DNA from: an uncultured Bacteroidales bacterium
Lineage (GTDB): Bacteria; Bacteroidota; Bacteroidia; Bacteroidales; FEN-979
DNA length: 45,442 nucleotides
Assembly (NCBI GenBank): GCA_903929315.1
Contig: CAIYUC010000056.1
Span: forward strand, 1 to 45,442
Direction: 5' to 3'
This document shows, piece after piece, positions 42,424-45,442 of the stretch. How positions within the stretch are numbered: position 1 is the first letter of the stretch; each line of letters starts with the position of its first letter. Below the pieces are notes generated by a model. That model was not told the DNA's origin, did not search any database, and saw nothing but the letters and a program-made list of their open reading frames with translations. A program made the translations under genes and the position numbers.

Positions 42424-42545
42424 ACCCTGACAAACTGGCAAGTTATAAAAAAAAAATTGAATCGATCACAATGCAAAAAAAAATAGCAGGAAATTGGTTT
42501 TGGCATAGCGGTCATAAGAAGATTCTTCCTGTTTCACGCTCATTG

Positions 42546-42672
42546 TGGAAAAACCGCTCACACAGACCAGTTTCGGCCGGAGTAAGATGCCCCCCTTAGG
42601 TCATTGATTGTTAAGAAGGCAGAGTTGTCAATTAAAATCGGTAAAGGGTGGTCAATTTGAGCGTTTTCTCCA
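42546..42672. mobile_element. Paired inverted ends, probable insertion-sequence remnant or MITE
   Basis: TGGAAAAACCGCTCACACAG...ACCAG (42546-42570) and GTGGTC..TGAGCG..TTTTCTCCA (42648-42672) are imperfect inverted repeats about 127 bases apart end to end. The inner flank TGTCAATTAAAATCGG followed by GGTCAATT at 42651 looks like the subterminal repeats of IS21-type elements. No transposase frame lies between them. I infer a deletion derivative or MITE; the family is uncertain. Confidence 0.4.
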
Positions 42673-42697
42673 ATTATGAAAGGAACAAAGAGATTTC

Positions 42698-42728
42698 TTG
42701 AAAAATTATCTCTTTTTTTTTACCTTTG
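42698..42728 (+). promoter_or_regulatory. Promoter of the PIN toxin-antitoxin operon
   Basis: TTG (42698-42700), a 20-base spacer and TACCTTTG (42721-42728) match the consensus. Transcription would begin near 42735, only about 7 bases before the ATG at 42742, giving a nearly leaderless message. Confidence 0.7.
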
Positions 42729-42741
42729 ACAAAAATTGGTC

Positions 42742-43212
42742 ATGAAACCAAGAGTTTATATTGATACTTCAGTTATTGGAGGTTACTTTGATGATGAATT
42801 TTCTAATTGGTCAAAGAAGTTTATTGAACAAATCATATCAGGAGATCTAATTGCTTTAATTTCAGATATCACAATTGATGAGCTTCTTGATGCCCCGAAG
42901 AATGTACAATCTGTTCTTGAACAAATTCTTAATACTAAAAACAGGGAACTTCTTACAACTGATAATGAATGCAGAGAACTGGCAGATTCATATATTCTTG
43001 AAGGAGCTGTATCTGAAAAATTTTACGAAGATGCCCTTCACATTGCAATTGCTACAATTCATTCAGCGTCTGTTCTTACAAGTTGGAATTTTAAACATAT
43101 TGTGAATCTAAGCCGAATCAGGCAGTATAATTCAGTCAATATTAAAAAGGGATATTCTTTTTTAGAAATCCGTAGCCCAAGAGATATTATAAAGGAGGAC
43201 GATTATGAATAA
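42742..43212 (+). CDS. PIN-domain protein, VapC-like toxin
   Basis: With the ATG at 42742 the protein has 156 residues. PIN nucleases cut RNA with a cluster of acidic residues. Candidates here are Asp7 (VYIDTSVIGGYF), Glu44 region (ITIDELLDA), Glu/Asp near 97 (FYEDALHIAIA) and the region LTSWNFKHIVN (about 113-123), which is typical of the subfamily. All look intact. The gene overlaps by 8 bases a tiny gene at 43205 that is probably its antitoxin. Base composition is AT-rich compared with neighbouring housekeeping genes, which suggests transfer. Confidence 0.8.
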   Translation: MKPRVYIDTSVIGGYFDDEFSNWSKKFIEQIISGDLIALISDITIDELLDAPKNVQSVLEQILNTKNRELLTTDNECRELADSYILEGAVSEKFYEDALHIAIATIHSASVLTSWNFKHIVNLSRIRQYNSVNIKKGYSFLEIRSPRDIIKEDDYE

Positions 43213-43366
43213 AAAGAAATTTGACTGTGTCGAGTTGATGCGCAGTATTCGGGATAAGCATAGAATTAAGTACAAAAAAAATCCTGAATTAAGAAAAAAA
43301 CGGCTTCAGGAAATCCATAAGAAATTCGGCTTTGCTATACTGGAAGAATTGCAGCCCAGTCATTAA
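43205..43366 (+). CDS. Small basic protein, probable partner (antitoxin) of the PIN toxin
   Basis: The 53-residue frame starts inside the end of the PIN gene (ATGAATAA overlap). It encodes MNKKKFDCVELMRSIRDKH and a strongly basic middle, ending FAILEELQPSH. The FDCVE-type start is, from memory, seen in other very short proteins beside PIN toxins in Bacteroidota and cyanobacteria. The order toxin then antitoxin is the reverse of classical VapBC. No DNA-binding domain is visible, so it may only neutralise the toxin. Confidence 0.6.
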   Translation: MNKKKFDCVELMRSIRDKHRIKYKKNPELRKKRLQEIHKKFGFAILEELQPSH

Positions 43367-43414
43367 TACGAGCGAAACCTCAAATCGTAAATCCCATACT
43401 CTATACTTACACAT

Positions 43415-43449
43415 CCGGTATCTGTCATCTGGTATCTGGGATCCGGTTC
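43415..43449. repeat. 7-base tandem array, CYGGYAT type
   Basis: The units CCGGTAT, CTGTCAT, CTGGTAT, CTGGGAT and CCGGTTC run without interruption. No gene is present between 43367 and 43589. Confidence 0.6.
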
Positions 43450-43589
43450 ACCAGGATGAATTCAGAGCTGTTTAACCAAATCTACTGCTATTACAAATCA
43501 CCAATTTTTCTTTGACTCTATTCAAAATGGATCAGGGTTAATTACGTTTCGGGTGTACATAATAATAGATTTGATTTTAAAATTCTCTC

Positions 43590-44231
43590 ATGAAGAAACG
43601 GCTTCCCTCCTGCCAGCAATGCTTCTTTGTTGCGATCGCCCTTCTTGGGTTTATATCCTGCCAAAAGAAACCGGATCATTGGAACATCCCGGATGAATTT
43701 CAATCATGGTGCCGGTACCGGGAAGGTACATACTGGATCTATCGTAACGAGAAAACACAACAGATCGATTGCACCTATGTAACTGCTTTTACTGTATTTT
43801 CTTTCGCACATTCACAAGATCCGATCGATTATTACCTTGACTGGGAAAGATCTGATATCAAAGGGGCATTCCTTTCACAGATTTTCACAGATTCCCAGGG
43901 TAAAGATGTTGCCGGAATGACGATTTATGGAAAATCAGATTATGGTTCGCTTTATTTTTCTACCGGACTTGTTGCAAATCCTGAGTACGAAAAAGCCCCG
44001 CGACCAGGACAGGAAAGTCATGGAGTAGTGGCCATATATCCGACAGAGGAGGCGAATGGAAATACTTTTACCAACGTTTATCATTGCCGGACTGAAGACC
44101 TGACAACAGTTGGCGATTCCGTAATTGTGGATGGCCACTTGGTGGAAAATATCGGATTGGTCATCTATAAGAAACGCATTGACAAGTTGGATACGACATG
44201 GACCCTTGTGAGATGGCACGTCATCCAATAA
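43590..44231 (+). CDS. Predicted lipoprotein, paralogue of the 14026 gene
   Basis: The 213-residue protein has a lipoprotein signal (FVAIALLGFISCQKK, Cys about 25). It carries the family pattern GTYWIYRNE, QIDCTYVTAF, GNTFTNVYHCR, NIGLVIYKK and the C-terminal TWTLVRWHVIQ. The same pattern is found at 14026 and in the decayed copy starting 8 bases downstream. Function is unknown. The clustered copy suggests a recent tandem duplication in this accessory region. Confidence 0.7.
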   Translation: MKKRLPSCQQCFFVAIALLGFISCQKKPDHWNIPDEFQSWCRYREGTYWIYRNEKTQQIDCTYVTAFTVFSFAHSQDPIDYYLDWERSDIKGAFLSQIFTDSQGKDVAGMTIYGKSDYGSLYFSTGLVANPEYEKAPRPGQESHGVVAIYPTEEANGNTFTNVYHCRTEDLTTVGDSVIVDGHLVENIGLVIYKKRIDKLDTTWTLVRWHVIQ

Positions 44232-44239
44232 CTGTGAAA

Positions 44240-44654
44240 ATGAATAAAAAGCTAATTTTTATTGCTGTCTTTTTCCTGGCCGGATGTCACAAAGTACCCT
44301 TACAAATATCTATTCCACAAAACCCGCTGTATACAATTCTTGCTGAGATGAAAGTATGGACGATTTTTAAACCCTGTCATCACATACCAGACACTTTTGC
44401 ATCCTGACTCTGCCAATATTACAGTAGATAATTGCCGGACCTACAAATGCATTGGATTGTTTGACAACTATGTGCTGAATGGCAATACATTCACCAATGT
44501 CATTGGCACCCGTATTGAAAAAAAGAATTGCTATGGGGACGATTATTTCATTGAATCCTGGTTCGCACGTAATATCGGCCTTATCAAATTCCGAAAACAT
44601 ACAAGTGCAGGTGATACTACATTGTCACTCATAAAGTGGCATACAGTGCAGTGA
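44240..44654 (+). pseudogene. Decayed tandem copy of the lipoprotein family
   Basis: The first frame (ATG 44240) encodes a lipoprotein signal (FIAVFFLAGCHK) and about 40 more residues, then stops at 44407. A second frame, overlapping and shifted, runs to 44654. It encodes the family C-terminal half: NGNTFTNVIGTR, ARNIGLIKFRKH and TTLSLIKWHTVQ, aligned with the intact neighbour. The middle of the family sequence is missing. The gene therefore appears to carry an internal deletion as well as a frameshift. Confidence 0.65.
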
Positions 44655-44691
44655 AGTTAATAAATTTCATACTTCATCTGCCATTAGGTAG

Positions 44692-44712
44692 CCAGCATCC
44701 GGCATCTGTTAT
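44692..44712. repeat. Short 7-base array, CYGGCAT type
   Basis: Three units, CCAGCAT, CCGGCAT and CTGTTAT, follow the decayed lipoprotein gene. They are part of the repeat-rich end of the window. Confidence 0.5.
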
Positions 44713-44753
44713 TCACGCTCCAGTTCACAACCTCACGAGTTCACCAGTTTTAT

Positions 44754-44925
44754 CAGGCATCAGGCATCCGGCATCCGGAATTAGCAAGTCTTTCCTTACT
44801 TTCTTTTGCTCCACCAAAAGAAAGTAACAAAGAAAAGTCACCGCTGTGGAAAATTTCCTAAAAAACCTCAAACATGCTAAAAAATCCGGGGTTTCGGTTT
44901 TCTTTACGGTAATTTCCCAATGCGG
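44754..44925. repeat. Composite intergenic repeat, copy 1
   Basis: From left to right: a 7-base array (CAGGCAT twice, CCGGCAT, CCGGAAT; 44754-44781), then a perfect 13-base-pair hairpin TTACTTTCTTTTG/CAAAAGAAAGTAA (44796-44827). An imperfect palindrome follows, from CCGC at 44841 to GCGG at 44925. Positions 44764-44845 are about 96% identical to 45018-45099. Frames read through it have no protein-like features. Confidence 0.7.
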
Positions 44926-44979
44926 GTAAAAAAGAAAACATAAGGAGGTTCCCAAATCCCTTATCCCTTACTCACACAA

Positions 44980-45236
44980 CGAGTATCCAGTATCGAGCAT
45001 CGAGTATCTGGTATCCTGCATCCGGCATCCGGAATTAGCAAACCTTTCCTTACTTTCTTTTGCTCCACCAAAAAAAAGTAACAAAGAAAAGTCACCGCTT
45101 TATGAAATTTGCTAAAAATCTTCGTCACTCGCTAAACTGCGGAAACTCCAATCCCTCCTATCGTCGGGATTGTCGGACAGTCCGCAGTTTTTAACGCTCA
45201 CTCCTCGATTTTTTTAACGCAAATTTCAAGATGCGG
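44980..45236. repeat. Composite intergenic repeat, copy 2
   Basis: Eight uninterrupted 7-base units of consensus CnRGYAT (44980-45035) are followed by the same hairpin module as copy 1. A long imperfect palindrome runs from CCGC at 45095 to GCGG at 45236. The palindrome arms are about 50 bases each, with AAACTGCGGA/TCCGCAGTTT (45134-45143 and 45181-45190) at the inner end and GAAATTTGC/GCAAATTTC at the outer end. Its right inner arm runs into TTTTT and could also terminate transcription. Confidence 0.7.
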
Positions 45237-45442
45237 GGAAGAGGGTGTGAGTTTGGGTGTGTAGGTAGTGTGGGTGTGATATTTTGAATTAGTGTTGAAA
45301 ACGCCTTAGAGTTTGAGGCGGGGTACCCACTCGGCGAAGATTCCGTAAAAAGCCAGGCAGAGAAGTGAGTCCCGGATTGAAAAGTCAAAAAGATATTCCT
45401 CGAATAGTTACCGGGACGAACGGCTTGACTGGCTTAGGAATC
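45237..45442. other. Gene-free right edge, unidentified
   Basis: These 206 bases contain a TG-rich stretch (45245-45280), a short hairpin GCCT...AGGC (about 45304-45320) and a GC-richer end. No reading frame with protein-like composition, tRNA or rRNA signature was found. It may be the start of a further element or RNA that continues past the window. Confidence 0.3.

Noticed and set aside
42360-42599. 79-codon plus-strand frame
   Set aside because: It crosses the end of the surface-protein gene and an inverted insertion-sequence end, and has low-complexity lysine runs without any family features.
44725-45388. Minus-strand frames of 65-76 codons in the right-end repeats
   Set aside because: They are translations of the composite repeat and its hairpins (FLLVEQKKV and similar), a common source of false genes.

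Overview
The window is chromosomal DNA of a Bacteroidota bacterium, most likely from the Bacteroidales or a near relative. The evidence is repeated promoters of the phylum type (TTG or TTTG, about 20 bases, TAnnTTTG), no obvious Shine-Dalgarno sites, type IX secretion C-terminal sorting domains, many outer-membrane lipoproteins, and phylum-typical gene sets (rpmG-DUF4295-ftsY-rimO; clpC next to gyrA). It was read without database searches, so family names rest on motif recognition.

Layout. 0.15-0.35 kb: an inverted-repeat element. 0.37-7.1 kb: fabI, then etfB-etfA, a two-gene membrane/iron-sulfur quinone-reductase module and a long acyl-CoA dehydrogenase, which together look like a complete route from acyl-CoA to quinone. 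7.1-13.8 kb: clpC facing gyrA, then a TPR protein. 14.0-19.35 kb: a lipoprotein, a SRPBCC/GyrI-like protein, an unknown two-part protein behind an elaborate promoter region, and an overlapping epimerase plus steroid-reductase-like membrane protein. 19.35-19.9 kb: a second inverted-repeat element and a probable structured non-coding RNA on the minus strand with its own promoter and terminator. 20.0-21.5 kb: clpS, a Nudix CoA pyrophosphatase and an OsmC protein. 21.5-27.1 kb: a minus-strand operon with a BtuB-like TonB-dependent receptor, a beta-propeller lipoprotein and two type IX secreted surface proteins, probably capturing a corrinoid or similar ligand. 27.1-32.6 kb: lipoproteins, a thioesterase, a MORN-repeat protein, and rimO, ftsY, DUF4295 and rpmG. 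32.6-38.8 kb: xerD, an ornithine-cyclodeaminase-family enzyme, sucD, two unknown envelope proteins and mnmE.

38.8-45.4 kb is accessory: a HipBA toxin-antitoxin pair with an operator around its promoter, an Ig/PKD-like surface protein lacking a sorting signal, paired inverted ends of a probable lost insertion sequence, a PIN-domain toxin with a tiny downstream partner, a lipoprotein with a decayed tandem copy, and nearly 800 bases of repeats with no gene.

The most unusual aspect is the intergenic DNA. Besides the candidate RNA, it holds degenerate 7-base tandem arrays, 10-base arrays, elements with shared ends but different cores, and two composite elements at the right end whose palindromic arms differ in sequence yet keep pairing.
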